From: Clostridiales bacterium
GTDB taxonomy: Bacteria; Bacillota; Clostridia; Saccharofermentanales; Saccharofermentanaceae
Direction of reading: 5' to 3'
Length of the DNA: 33,369 nucleotides
Assembly: GCA_017615325.1 (NCBI GenBank)
Contig: JAGAAI010000067.1
Span: 1 to 33,369 of the forward strand
Part shown: piece by piece, positions 15,439 to 23,721 of the stretch
Layout: every line of letters begins with the position of its first letter
Position numbering within the stretch: position 1 is the stretch's first letter
The notes under the pieces: generated by a model
The model's input: only the letters and a program-made list of their open reading frames with translations
Told to the model about the DNA's origin: nothing
The model's database searches: none
Position numbers and translations under genes: made by a program

Positions 15439-16887
15439 TTATCTTCTGCCCTTGCGCTTCTTCTTGTTCTTATGCCTGTTCAAAGAAGACCCTGCAGTCA
15501 TGCCGGGGAAACCGCCGAAGCCACTCATGCCGCCCATGCCCATGGAACCCATTCCGCCCATGCCGCGCATGGCCTTACCCATACCGCGGGGCATCTTGCC
15601 GCCTGCGAACTGCTTCATGAGCTTCGCGGACTGCTCATACTGCTGCATGAGCTTGTTGACATCAGAGACCTGGACGCCTGCACCCGCTGCGATCCTCTTA
15701 CGCCTTGAGGCATCAAGAATATTAGGATTACGTCTCTCCTTCTTGGTCATGGATGTGATGATCGCCATCTGCCTGTCGATTATCTTGTCATCAAGCTCGG
15801 CATCGTCGATCTTAGCCGTCGAGAAGCCCGGGAGCATGCCCATGACATCCTTCAAAGAACCCATCTTCTTGATCTGCTCGAACTGGGAATAGAGATCATC
15901 CAGCGTGAACTTATTGTTCAGCATGTTCTCCATCGACTTCATAGCAGCTTCTTCGTCGATGTTCTGGGTAGCCTTTTCGATGAGGCTTACGACATCACCC
16001 ATACCTAAGATCCTGTCAGCCATACGCTGAGGATAGAAGGTCTCGATGTTGTCTACTTTCTCACCGACGCAAATATATTTGATGGGCTTGCCTGTAAGCT
16101 TGCGGATGGATAATGCGGCACCGCCTCTTGCGTCACCGTCGAGCTTTGTCATAATGAAGCCGTCCATGCCGATAGCTTCTTCGAATGTCTTGGCAACATT
16201 AACAGCTTCCTGACCGATCATGGCATCAGCAACAAGAAGTTTCTCAGTGGGATTAACCTGTGTTGAGATCATCTTAAGCTCATCCATGAGCTCGCTGTCA
16301 ACGACAGTACGTCCTGCGGTATCGACGATCAGATAGTTGCAAAGGTTATACCTTGCCTTTGCTTCCCCGTCTCTTGCGATCTTAACAGGATCCTTCTCTT
16401 CAGGATCTATATAGCAATCAACACCGACACCGTCTGCGAGGATCTTGAGCTGCTGGGCTGCTGCAGGTCTGTGAACGTCAACGGATACGACCATGGGCTT
16501 CTTGCCGTCCTTCTTGAGGAGCTTTGCAAGCTTAACGGCAGTCGTCGTCTTACCTGCACCCTGAAGACCATAGAGGATAATAGTATTAAAGCCTGTAGGC
16601 GATACTTTGAGCTTAGTCTCTTCAGAACCCAACAGTTCGATCAGTGACTCTCTTACGATCTTAACGATCTGCTGTCCCGGAGTTAAGCTTCCCATAACAT
16701 CGGCACCAAGGCACTTCTCGTTCATCTGCTCGACAAATTCCTTGGTTACCTTATAATCAACATCGGCTTCGAGGAGAGCCATGCGGATCTCGCGGGTCAT
16801 CTCCTTAAGGTCAGCTTCAGTTACACGGGACTTCCCGCGCATCTTGCTTGTTATATTCTGCAGTTTTGTCGACAGACTCTCAAACAT
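15439..16887 (-). CDS. ffh: Signal recognition particle protein Ffh
   Basis: SRP54 GTPase that binds signal sequences and 4.5S/scRNA and hands ribosomes to FtsY. 482 residues: N domain 1-~95, G domain with G1 GLQGAGKTT (107-115), DVHRPAAAQQL, DTAGRT and TKLDGDARGGAALS, then an M domain ending in a Met/Gly-rich tail (GKMPRGMGKAMRGMGGMGSM and onward) and a Lys/Arg-rich end. The Met-rich tail is long but within the family's range. It starts 9 bp after ylxM with a weak ribosome binding site, suggesting coupling to ylxM. FtsY is not in the window. Confidence 0.98.
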   Translation of the reverse strand: MFESLSTKLQNITSKMRGKSRVTEADLKEMTREIRMALLEADVDYKVTKEFVEQMNEKCLGADVMGSLTPGQQIVKIVRESLIELLGSEETKLKVSPTGFNTIILYGLQGAGKTTTAVKLAKLLKKDGKKPMVVSVDVHRPAAAQQLKILADGVGVDCYIDPEEKDPVKIARDGEAKARYNLCNYLIVDTAGRTVVDSELMDELKMISTQVNPTEKLLVADAMIGQEAVNVAKTFEEAIGMDGFIMTKLDGDARGGAALSIRKLTGKPIKYICVGEKVDNIETFYPQRMADRILGMGDVVSLIEKATQNIDEEAAMKSMENMLNNKFTLDDLYSQFEQIKKMGSLKDVMGMLPGFSTAKIDDAELDDKIIDRQMAIITSMTKKERRNPNILDASRRKRIAAGAGVQVSDVNKLMQQYEQSAKLMKQFAGGKMPRGMGKAMRGMGGMGSMGMGGMSGFGGFPGMTAGSSLNRHKNKKKRKGRR

Positions 16888-16896
16888 CTATATATC

Positions 16897-17223
16897 TTAA
16901 AGCTCGTCGGTTAATTCTACGAGCAGTCTCCTTGCTTCTTTTGTATCCTGCCTGTCAAGCTCTTCAATGGCTCTCCTGGCAAGGTCTTTCTGCTTATCGA
17001 AGATCTCTATCAGTCCTAAGCGGCTCTCATATTCTTCCAGCTGAGCCTTCCCTCTCTTTATCGTGTCATGCACGCCCTGCCTTGATATCTCACAGGTCTC
17101 GGCTATCTCCGATAAGGACAGGTCCTCGAAAAGATAGAGTTCCATGATGCCCCTCATCCTCTCGGTAAGCAGATTGCCGTAGAAATCCAGTAAGAGCAAG
17201 TCTTTCGCAGTCTTTTGCGACAT
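16897..17223 (-). CDS. ylxM: YlxM/UPF0122 family HTH protein, SRP-associated
   Basis: 108 residues from ATG 17223, selected for GGAGG 6 bases upstream. A sigma-70 region 4-like helix-turn-helix is visible (LSLSEIAETCEISRQGVHDTIKRG) after LDFYGNLLTERMRGIMELYLFED, the family's opening. YlxM is encoded next to ffh across Firmicutes and has been linked to SRP assembly or GTPase control. It is first in the ribosomal/SRP operon. Confidence 0.95.
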   Translation of the reverse strand: MSQKTAKDLLLLDFYGNLLTERMRGIMELYLFEDLSLSEIAETCEISRQGVHDTIKRGKAQLEEYESRLGLIEIFDKQKDLARRAIEELDRQDTKEARRLLVELTDEL

Positions 17224-17258
17224 AGTCTGCCTCCAATAAAGAATAATGCACCTTGCGA

Positions 17259-17287
17259 ATGATATCAGAAGGCGCATTAAGTGTCAA
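17259..17287 (-). promoter_or_regulatory. Promoter of the ylxM-ffh-rpsP-khpA-rimM-trmD-rplS operon
   Basis: TTGACA (17287-17282), 17-bp spacer and TATCAT (17264-17259) with an upstream TG (TGATATCAT), i.e. both a consensus -35 and an extended -10. It lies 36 bp before the ylxM ATG and just after the Sel1 lipoprotein stop. Confidence 0.85.
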
Positions 17288-17323
17288 GTCTTTTTACTTG
17301 TCAGGGCGGGCTGCCCGAAAAAC

Positions 17324-19159
17324 TTACTTTAGAGCTTTATCCACATCCTTTTGCTTGAGTTTACCTGCTTTTACAAGGTTCTTCAGCATACTATTGCAAT
17401 CACTGACCAACTTCCCGTCAACATTCTGCTTGATGTAATAGGAGAGATGTTCCAGCGCTTTCTTAGGAGATTTCTTGGTTCCGATACCATATGTATAACA
17501 ATAACCCAACATATAATCGCAGTAGAGTTCTCCACGCTCCCAGCCCTCTTTGGCGTATGTATATACTGCCTTCTTATCCTTCTTTACGCCATACCCGTAA
17601 TAAGACATATAAGACAGTTTCCCGCATGCATATGCCGAATTCTCTTTATAGGCCATCCTGAAATACTTGGCTGCCTTGTCGTAATCGTGATCCGTACCGG
17701 TATCGTCATAATAGTAGCTTCCGAGAAGTTCCAGGCCTCTTGTACGGCCGAATTCAGCAGACTTCTTGGCATTTTTCAGATATTCTTCATTATCTTTCTT
17801 GATAACACTGTTGCCGTCACGATAACAATAACTGAGATATGCATAAGCATCGCCTGAACCGGCTTTGGCTGCACGTTTAAGATATTCAACGCCTTTAGCC
17901 TCGTCTTTATCCACATCTATTCCATAAAGATAGATATATCCAATTGCTGCGGGAGCAGCTTTATAACCGTCCTTATCAGACAGTTCGTAATATTCTAATG
18001 CCTTCTCAATATCTATCTTTGTTCCGCCATAACCAAAATCATAGATTTCTCCGATATAACAATTAGCCATTCCTCTTATATAAGCGCTGTCACTCTTAGC
18101 AGCTTCGTTATAGTATTCAAGAGCCTTTTCGGGGTCGGGTTTCTCAAGACCTTCCACCTCACCGGACACATAGAGGCGGCCAAGACCTATTGCTCCTTCA
18201 AGTCTGCCTGCTTCATATGCCTTTTCGAAATACTCCTTGGCTTTTTTTGTGTCTTTCCTGACCCCCGATGCATATCCGGAGCCGCTAAAGTAAAGACAGC
18301 CCATACCGTAATAACCCAATGGATATTTGGCATCTATAGCTTTCTTATAGTATTCGATGGCCTTCTTATAATGATCCGTATCCGTGTACCTGTTATTGGC
18401 CCAGAGCCTGCCTAAAGCATAAGAACCATAAGGGTCATTAGCCTTTTCAAGGAGCTTGTAGAAAGACTCGGCCTTCTTAAGATCACAGCCTGATTCAGCC
18501 GTACCATAATAATAAGAATTACCTTCAGAGATGAGAGATTTTGTGTACTGGGTCGTCTTCACGGATGAAGTCTCTTTCCCTTCCTGTGCGAAATACAAAA
18601 TCCCATCAGGCGTATTAAGTTCAAAGATCCCGTCTTTCAACAAGCCTGTTATCTTGCCGTCAGAAGAAGCACAACTGATACCTTCATCTCCTGCATCAAG
18701 GGTCAGGGCGGCTTCATTCTTCTCTTCCTTAACGGTAGTTGTCATCACACACGCGCCGGATGCATCGAGCCATATTGAAGAAGCCCTGGCATCAGGATAG
18801 GATGCAACATCAAAGGTATATTTAGTTGCCCAGGCAAACTCTTCGCCTGTAAAAGATTCATTATATTTTGCAGCGAAGAGCTTATATTCTCCCGCCAGAG
18901 ACTCGTATGGGTTAACCGTTGTCTCACTAGTCGTAGTAGTTGCTTCTGTTGTTGTGGTGGTAGTCTCTGTCTCAACAGATTCGGACGCTGTAGTATCAGT
19001 GGTCACTTCAGTGGCCGTATCTATAGTGTCTTCAATCTGATCGCCATCTTCTGTCGTATCGGGCTTGCGCTTCCTCTCATTTCCGAAAACACTGCACGAA
19101 GACAAAAATATGGAAATAATAATTGCAAACGATATAAGCGGAGTAATGATCTTCTTCAT
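17324..19159 (-). CDS. Secreted lipoprotein with Sel1-like repeats
   Basis: 611 residues. The lipoprotein signal peptide ends in LSSC, predicting lipidation at Cys22. A Thr/Glu-rich, probably disordered linker occupies about 38-85 (runs of TTTTEATTTTSE type). An unrecognised beta-rich domain follows at about 88-200, then about nine Sel1/TPR-like repeats from about 225 to 590 (units such as GSYALGRLWANN..., YPLGYYGMGCLYFSGSG and CDYMLGYCYTYGIGTKKSPKKA). Sel1 repeats are protein-interaction solenoids. The role is unknown; anchoring outside the membrane suggests a scaffold for an envelope complex. It is monocistronic, with AAAGGAG 6 bases before the ATG, its own extended -10 upstream and the ylxM promoter immediately downstream. 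Confidence 0.88.
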   Translation of the reverse strand: MKKIITPLISFAIIISIFLSSCSVFGNERKRKPDTTEDGDQIEDTIDTATEVTTDTTASESVETETTTTTTEATTTTSETTVNPYESLAGEYKLFAAKYNESFTGEEFAWATKYTFDVASYPDARASSIWLDASGACVMTTTVKEEKNEAALTLDAGDEGISCASSDGKITGLLKDGIFELNTPDGILYFAQEGKETSSVKTTQYTKSLISEGNSYYYGTAESGCDLKKAESFYKLLEKANDPYGSYALGRLWANNRYTDTDHYKKAIEYYKKAIDAKYPLGYYGMGCLYFSGSGYASGVRKDTKKAKEYFEKAYEAGRLEGAIGLGRLYVSGEVEGLEKPDPEKALEYYNEAAKSDSAYIRGMANCYIGEIYDFGYGGTKIDIEKALEYYELSDKDGYKAAPAAIGYIYLYGIDVDKDEAKGVEYLKRAAKAGSGDAYAYLSYCYRDGNSVIKKDNEEYLKNAKKSAEFGRTRGLELLGSYYYDDTGTDHDYDKAAKYFRMAYKENSAYACGKLSYMSYYGYGVKKDKKAVYTYAKEGWERGELYCDYMLGYCYTYGIGTKKSPKKALEHLSYYIKQNVDGKLVSDCNSMLKNLVKAGKLKQKDVDKALK

Positions 19160-19200
19160 AAAATGCTCCTTTCAGATCAAGAGCCTGACCCTGTTAATTT

Positions 19201-19206
19201 ATGATA
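19201..19206 (-). promoter_or_regulatory. Extended -10 element of the Sel1 lipoprotein gene
   Basis: TGATATCAT on the minus strand (TATCAT 19206-19201), about 45 bp from the start codon. The TG extension matches the ylxM promoter. The -35 position (TAGCAA) is poor. Confidence 0.55.
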
Positions 19207-19240
19207 TCATCTAAACCTTCCGTTTGCTATCAGACAATAG

Positions 19241-19272
19241 AAACAGGCTGCCTCCGGGAAGAAGACAGCCTG
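19241..19272 (-). terminator. Terminator of the LRR-SLH gene
   Basis: Minus strand: CAGGCTG (19272-19266) pairs with CAGCCTG (19250-19244) through a partly paired C/T-rich interior, followed by TTTCTATTGT. It lies 24 bp after the stop codon. The T tract is broken, so strength is moderate. Confidence 0.7.
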
Positions 19273-19295
19273 ATAAACGATAGTTACAAAAACTA

Positions 19296-21296
19296 TTAAC
19301 CATTGTTATTAATGAATTTATCATACTTATAAAGGAACGTTACCATCTGACGCCTTAAGCAATCGCCGTCCGGACGGAATGTACCGTCACTGTAGCCTGC
19401 CAGGATCTTCTTCTCAGATGCCCATAGTGTTGCTTTATAGAAATAGTCGCTTGTTTTTACATCCTTGAACTTATTAGACTTAGTTAGTGGTTCAGGTTTA
19501 TTTGCCAAACGCCAGAGGAATGTAACGGCATGCTTTCTTGCACAAACGATCTGAGGGCCGAATGTTCCGTCTTTATATCCTTCAACGATATGCTTTTCGT
19601 TACCCCAGATGCAGGCCTTGTAGAAATAATCCGTCTTCTTAACATCCTTGAATTTGCAAACATTTGATTTGGGTATGGGCTGACCCACAAGTCTCCATAT
19701 AAAAGTAACCATCTGCGCTCTTGTACATTCGTTTGCAGGACGGAATTCCGACTGGTTGGCATAACCTTTAACTACACCTTTTTCGGTAAGGTAATATGTC
19801 GGGGCATACCAGAAGTCTTTTGCGTTGGTCACATCTTTATAAAGAACAGTTACCTTGCATCCGGCACTCTTGCCGACGGCACTTGCTGTAATAGTAACCG
19901 AACCTGCCATCTTTGCAGTAATCTTTCCGTCAAGATCAACTGTTGCGATCTTTGTATCCGAAGACATCCATCTTATGTTAGCTTTAGCGCCCTTAAGATC
20001 CGCTTTTAGCGCATCTGTTTTGCCGCAGACTATATTAACTGATTTTTTGTTTAGAGTCAGCTTTGCCGTAACAACTGTCGGTTCAGGGGTAGGAGTCGAC
20101 GTAGGAGAAGGCGTCGGCTCGGCTATGACCTCTACATTGATCTTACAGCCTGAGTCATCAGTAATGAAGGTCTTGCCGATCTTTATGGCTTCAACTTTCC
20201 TGTCAGATTTCTTTTCAACTATCTTCTCGTTATCAACTGTCATTATTCCGTGGGCAGTCATAAAACTCAAGTTTCTGCCGATGATCATCCTAAGATCGAC
20301 ATTGGGGATCCCTGCAAGATTAAGGCTGCCAAGTTCAAGATTATCAGTAAGATCCAGATAAGAGATATTGTTCCCTTCAGTTTCAAGATCGTAAAGTTTT
20401 GTGTTATTGCAAACATCCAGTTCCGTAAGTTTGTTTTTTCTTAATACGAGTCTTACGAGTTCTTTGTTATTGGAAACATCGATCTTAGTCAACTTGTTAT
20501 TACCTAATGACAGAATTGAAAGCTTGGTATTATTGCCAAGATCAATCGAACTGATCGCATTATTCTGCAACATCAGAGAAGTGAGTTCTCTTGCATCAGA
20601 CAGATCTACTGTGGAAAGGTTATTGTAATAAGCCATAACGGAATTAAGTTTTGTACACCCCTTCAGGACAAGACTTGTAAGAGCATTATTACAGGCACTA
20701 AGATCAACTAAAGAAGACTTACCTGTAAGGTCCAATGTCTTTAATGAATTGGATTCACATGTAAGAGACTCAAGCAAAGTGTTATTGGTCAGATCGAGTT
20801 CGGTAAGGCTGTTGTAATTAAGAGACAGTGACTTTAGTTTTTTGTTATTGCTAAGATCGATCGATGTAAGCTTATTGTATTCGACACGAAGGCTTGTAAG
20901 TTCTTTATTATTCGTTAGATCAAGGCTGGTCAGTTTATTGTTGCCCAAGTTCAGGGAAGTAAGTTTTGTGTTTTGAGAAAGATCAACTGTATTGAGTCTT
21001 ACAGATGAAGCATTAAGATCTTCAAGTTCCGTGAAGTATTCGATCCCTTTAAGATCGGTCACACGAAGACCTGACAGAACTATCTGCTTAACGCTCTTGA
21101 TCTCATCAGAAGACAGCTCGCCCTTGACATCATCCTTATCGATATTATCACTGACATACTGTCTGAAATCTGCACTGGGGAAGTTAGTTTCATTGATCTT
21201 AACGGACTCTGCCGCAGAAACGCCCGCAGCGAAAACAAAAACAGAAATCATTGCTGCGGCAGCAGATAAAGACATAATGCGGAAATGTTTCCTCAT
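19296..21296 (-). CDS. Cell-surface protein: leucine-rich repeats, bacterial Ig-like domain, three SLH domains
   Basis: 666 residues. Sec signal peptide 1-~29 (hydrophobic core, AGVSAAES cleavage region). About ten tandem LRR units of exactly 21 residues lie at about 104-313 (consensus L-D-L-S-N-N-x-x-L-T-S-L-x-L-x-N-N-x-L-T-x). A Thr/Pro linker (PTPSPTSTPTPEPT) and a BIG2-type Ig-like domain (about 405-490, WMSSDTKIATVDLDGKITAK) follow. Three S-layer homology domains to the end (units with FKDVKKTDYFYKA and GYSDGTFRPDG) would anchor it to secondary cell-wall polymer. The ribosome binding site is a complete 12-base anti-Shine-Dalgarno complement, AAGGAGGTGATC (21312-21301), 4 bases before the ATG. 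LRR surface proteins often mediate adhesion, but the ligand here is unknown. Confidence 0.93.
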   Translation of the reverse strand: MRKHFRIMSLSAAAAMISVFVFAAGVSAAESVKINETNFPSADFRQYVSDNIDKDDVKGELSSDEIKSVKQIVLSGLRVTDLKGIEYFTELEDLNASSVRLNTVDLSQNTKLTSLNLGNNKLTSLDLTNNKELTSLRVEYNKLTSIDLSNNKKLKSLSLNYNSLTELDLTNNTLLESLTCESNSLKTLDLTGKSSLVDLSACNNALTSLVLKGCTKLNSVMAYYNNLSTVDLSDARELTSLMLQNNAISSIDLGNNTKLSILSLGNNKLTKIDVSNNKELVRLVLRKNKLTELDVCNNTKLYDLETEGNNISYLDLTDNLELGSLNLAGIPNVDLRMIIGRNLSFMTAHGIMTVDNEKIVEKKSDRKVEAIKIGKTFITDDSGCKINVEVIAEPTPSPTSTPTPEPTVVTAKLTLNKKSVNIVCGKTDALKADLKGAKANIRWMSSDTKIATVDLDGKITAKMAGSVTITASAVGKSAGCKVTVLYKDVTNAKDFWYAPTYYLTEKGVVKGYANQSEFRPANECTRAQMVTFIWRLVGQPIPKSNVCKFKDVKKTDYFYKACIWGNEKHIVEGYKDGTFGPQIVCARKHAVTFLWRLANKPEPLTKSNKFKDVKTSDYFYKATLWASEKKILAGYSDGTFRPDGDCLRRQMVTFLYKYDKFINNNG
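20358..20987 (-). repeat. Tandem 63-bp repeats encoding ten 21-residue LRR units
   Basis: Ten consecutive units of the same length (residues 104-313) run without insertion, followed by a partial eleventh. Units share the L-x-x-L-x-L-x-x-N-x-L frame but differ at DNA level. The array is therefore fairly old, although unit 1 and unit 2 (LNLGNNKLTSLDLTNNKELT region) stay close. Confidence 0.85.
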
Positions 21297-21318
21297 TGAA
21301 GATCACCTCCTTAATGTA

Positions 21319-21347
21319 ATGATAGTTCTTTAATCCGTTCTGTTCAA
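21319..21347 (-). promoter_or_regulatory. Promoter of the LRR-SLH gene
   Basis: TTGAAC (21347-21342), 17-bp spacer and TATCAT (21324-21319). Predicted start is about 25 bases from the ATG. The -35 box lies inside an inverted repeat. Confidence 0.65.
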
Positions 21348-21356
21348 GAACGGATT
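21332..21356. promoter_or_regulatory. 10-bp inverted repeat overlapping the LRR-SLH gene promoter
   Basis: AATCCGTTCT (21332-21341) and AGAACGGATT (21347-21356) form a perfect 10-bp dyad with a 5-bp centre. No T tract follows on either strand, and it covers the -35 element, so an operator is more likely than a terminator. Confidence 0.5.
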
Positions 21357-21383
21357 AGTCTGTTTTCCGTAGGATAGCAGACG

Positions 21384-21410
21384 CAAAAAGCGCCTCCCGA
21401 AGGAAGCGCC
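21384..21410 (-). terminator. Terminator of the nfnA-nfnB operon
   Basis: Minus strand: GCGCTTCC (21409-21402), a TTCG tetraloop and GGAGGCGC (21397-21390), followed by TTTTT (21389-21385). It lies 24 bp after the nfnB stop. Confidence 0.9.
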
Positions 21411-21433
21411 CGATAATATGATCGCTATCATCT

Positions 21434-22843
21434 TCACAGAGCCCTTAGGAATTCATCTATCGCATGAGCAGCGGTCTTCCCTGCACCCATAGCGGATATA
21501 ACGGTAGCAGCACCTGTGACGGCATCACCGCCTGCATATACACCGCCTCTTGAAGTAAGGCCGGACTCATTGACGACTATGCCGCCCTTGGAGTTGACTT
21601 CGAGCCCGGGGCTTATGTGCTTGATCAGAGGATTAGCAGATGTTCCGATAGCGATAATTACTGCATCACACTCGGAATAGTACTCTGAACCCTCAACAGG
21701 AACAGGTCTCCTTCTGCCCCGGCTGTCGGGTTCACCTAATTCCATCTTTATGCACTTGATACCGGTAACGAATCCGTTCTTGGGGTCTCTCGGATCTTCT
21801 TTGTTGTAGTATCCGGTGATCTCAACAGGGTTTTCTAAGAATCTGAACTCGATACCCTCTTCCTTGGCGTGACGGACCTCTTCCTTCCTTGCCGGAAGTT
21901 CTTCTTCTGAACGTCTGTAAACGATAGTAACCTTGGCTGCGCCTAATCTTAATGCAGTCCTTGCTGCATCCATTGCAACGTTACCGCCGCCTACGACCAC
22001 GACGTTACTGCCGACCTGGATGGGCGTTGCCGTCTTGGATGAATAGGCCTTCATGAGATTGCTCCTGGTAAGAAACTCATTAGCTGAATATACGCCCTTA
22101 TATGACTCGCCGGGAATATTCATGAAGTTGGGAAGTCCCGCCCCGGAACCGACGAAAACGGCCTTAAAGCCCATATCAAAGAGTTCATCTATAACGAGCG
22201 TCTTGCCGATAACAACATTGGTCTGGATATCAACACCCATCGCCTTTAAGTTCTCAACTTCCCTGGCGACGATCGTCTTGGGAAGATGGAACTCAGGTAT
22301 ACCATAGACAAGTACACCGCCTGCCAGATGAAGAGCCTCATATACAGTGACTCTGTAACCCATACCGGCAAGTTCGCCTGCACAGGCAAGACCCGAAGGG
22401 CCGGAGCCTATGACTGCAACCATGTCTCCCTCTTCGAGTTTCTCTGCTTCTTTTACGGGAACCGTATCATTATGGTGATCTGCAACAAATCTCTCAAGAT
22501 TACCTATGGCAACAGGTTCGTACTTGATACCAAGCGTACATCTGCTCTCACACTGACTTTCCTGTGGACATACCCTGCCGCAGACTGCAGGCAGAGACGA
22601 AGATTGCGTAATTATGTCGTAAGCGGCATCAAATTCCTTATCCTTCACCTTTGCGATAAACGAAGGAATATCGATATTTACAGGACAGCCGGCCACACAG
22701 GGCTTGGACTTGCAGTTAAGGCATCTTGATGCCTCCTGCAGGGCAAGATCCTCAGTATATCCGAGACTTACTTCCTTGAAATTATGGATCCTCTCGCCCG
22801 GTTCCTGGGTGGGCATCGGAGTCTTCTGGGGTATGATTGCCAT
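21434..22843 (-). CDS. nfnB: NfnB-type subunit of NADH-dependent ferredoxin:NADP oxidoreductase (GltA-like glutamate synthase small subunit family)
   Basis: 469 residues. The N-terminal Fe-S part has Cys41, 44, 49, 53 (CLNCKSKPCVAGCPV) and Cys88, 92, 98, 102 (VCGRVCPQESQCESRC), the two-cluster pattern of NfnB/GltD. Two dinucleotide-binding folds follow: FAD site VAVIGSGPSGLACA at about 142-155 and NADPH site VVVVGGGNVAMDAARTAL. The product alone would be called glutamate synthase beta subunit, but an NfnA-type partner lies immediately upstream and no gltB large subunit is present. I therefore call it the large subunit of the flavin-bifurcating transhydrogenase. NfnAB couples NADH and reduced ferredoxin to NADPH formation. 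It starts 5 bp after nfnA. Confidence 0.9.
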   Translation of the reverse strand: MAIIPQKTPMPTQEPGERIHNFKEVSLGYTEDLALQEASRCLNCKSKPCVAGCPVNIDIPSFIAKVKDKEFDAAYDIITQSSSLPAVCGRVCPQESQCESRCTLGIKYEPVAIGNLERFVADHHNDTVPVKEAEKLEEGDMVAVIGSGPSGLACAGELAGMGYRVTVYEALHLAGGVLVYGIPEFHLPKTIVAREVENLKAMGVDIQTNVVIGKTLVIDELFDMGFKAVFVGSGAGLPNFMNIPGESYKGVYSANEFLTRSNLMKAYSSKTATPIQVGSNVVVVGGGNVAMDAARTALRLGAAKVTIVYRRSEEELPARKEEVRHAKEEGIEFRFLENPVEITGYYNKEDPRDPKNGFVTGIKCIKMELGEPDSRGRRRPVPVEGSEYYSECDAVIIAIGTSANPLIKHISPGLEVNSKGGIVVNESGLTSRGGVYAGGDAVTGAATVISAMGAGKTAAHAIDEFLRAL

Positions 22844-22848
22844 AGTTA

Positions 22849-23706
22849 TTACTTCCCGTCTGCCTGCTTCATGATATTGCAGGCTTCATTAAAAGCTTCC
22901 TTCTCGAAAGCACTGTACATCCTGCCGCGGCTCATTGCCTCGTCAAAATCCACCTCGTATCCGTTAAAATCCGGTCCGTCAACGCAGGCAAACTTGGTTA
23001 TACGCTCGCCGTCACGGATCAGTGTAAGCCTGCATCCGCCGCACATTCCGGTTCCATCGATCATGATGGGGTTCATGGATACAGTGATCGGAACGCCGAA
23101 AGGCCTGGCCGTCTCAACAGTAAACTTCATCATGATAACCGGTCCTATCGCAATGATACGGTCGAACTTCTTCCCCGCTTCGAGCATCTCCTTCAAAGGC
23201 ATCGTAACATTGCCGTGTTCACCATATGAACCGTCATCCGTCATGATATGAAGATCATCAGAGATCTCTTTGAATTCATCTTCCAGGATAACGAGATCCT
23301 TGTTACGGAATCCGATGATGGATGTTACGTTAGCGCCCATCCTGTGAAGTTTCTCGGCAACAGGCATCGCTATAGCGCAGCCGACACCGCCGCCTACGAC
23401 ACAAACATTCTCGATCCCGTCAAGTTCAGTAGCCGTTCCCAGGGGACCTACGAAGTCAACTATGGAATCACCGGGTTCCTTGGCATTAAGCTTCTGTGTA
23501 GTTGCGCCTACGACCTGGAAAATGATCCTGACTGTACCAGCCTCACGATTGGCCCCTGCTATCGTGAGAGGGATCCTTTCACCAAGATCATCGACTCTCA
23601 GGATGATGAACTGTCCGGGTTCCGCTTTTCGCGCGACCAGAGGCGCTTCGATATCAAGCGAAGTGACCGTCGGATTTAAAACCTGTTTACGAATAACCTT
23701 GTACAT
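22849..23706 (-). CDS. nfnA: NfnA-type subunit: FAD/NAD-binding, [2Fe-2S] oxidoreductase
   Basis: 285 residues of the ferredoxin-NADP reductase/PyrK superfamily. The FAD-binding motif is RIPLTIA (44-50), the NAD-binding segment CVVGGGVGCAIAM is at about 102-114 and a [2Fe-2S] site near the C-terminus has Asp217, Cys222, Cys225 and Cys241 (IDGTGMCGGC ... ACVDGP). The Asp-plus-three-Cys ligand set is the one reported for NfnA. The gene pair nfnA-nfnB is complete. Older annotation calls this family sulfide dehydrogenase or dihydroorotate dehydrogenase electron transfer subunit; no pyrD is adjacent. AAAGGG lies 8 bases before the ATG, and the upstream lipoprotein gene ends only 15 bp away. Confidence 0.92.
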   Translation of the reverse strand: MYKVIRKQVLNPTVTSLDIEAPLVARKAEPGQFIILRVDDLGERIPLTIAGANREAGTVRIIFQVVGATTQKLNAKEPGDSIVDFVGPLGTATELDGIENVCVVGGGVGCAIAMPVAEKLHRMGANVTSIIGFRNKDLVILEDEFKEISDDLHIMTDDGSYGEHGNVTMPLKEMLEAGKKFDRIIAIGPVIMMKFTVETARPFGVPITVSMNPIMIDGTGMCGGCRLTLIRDGERITKFACVDGPDFNGYEVDFDEAMSRGRMYSAFEKEAFNEACNIMKQADGK

Positions 23707-23721
23707 TTTATTTACCCTTTA

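Noticed and set aside
17290..17320. Terminator after the Sel1 lipoprotein gene
   Set aside because: Only short stems (GGGC/GCCC and CAAGT/ACTTG) without a T run on the minus strand; the region also holds the ylxM promoter.
21434..22843. Glutamate synthase small subunit GltD
   Set aside because: There is no gltB, while an NfnA-type partner with the [2Fe-2S] Asp/Cys3 set lies directly upstream, so NfnB is the better call.
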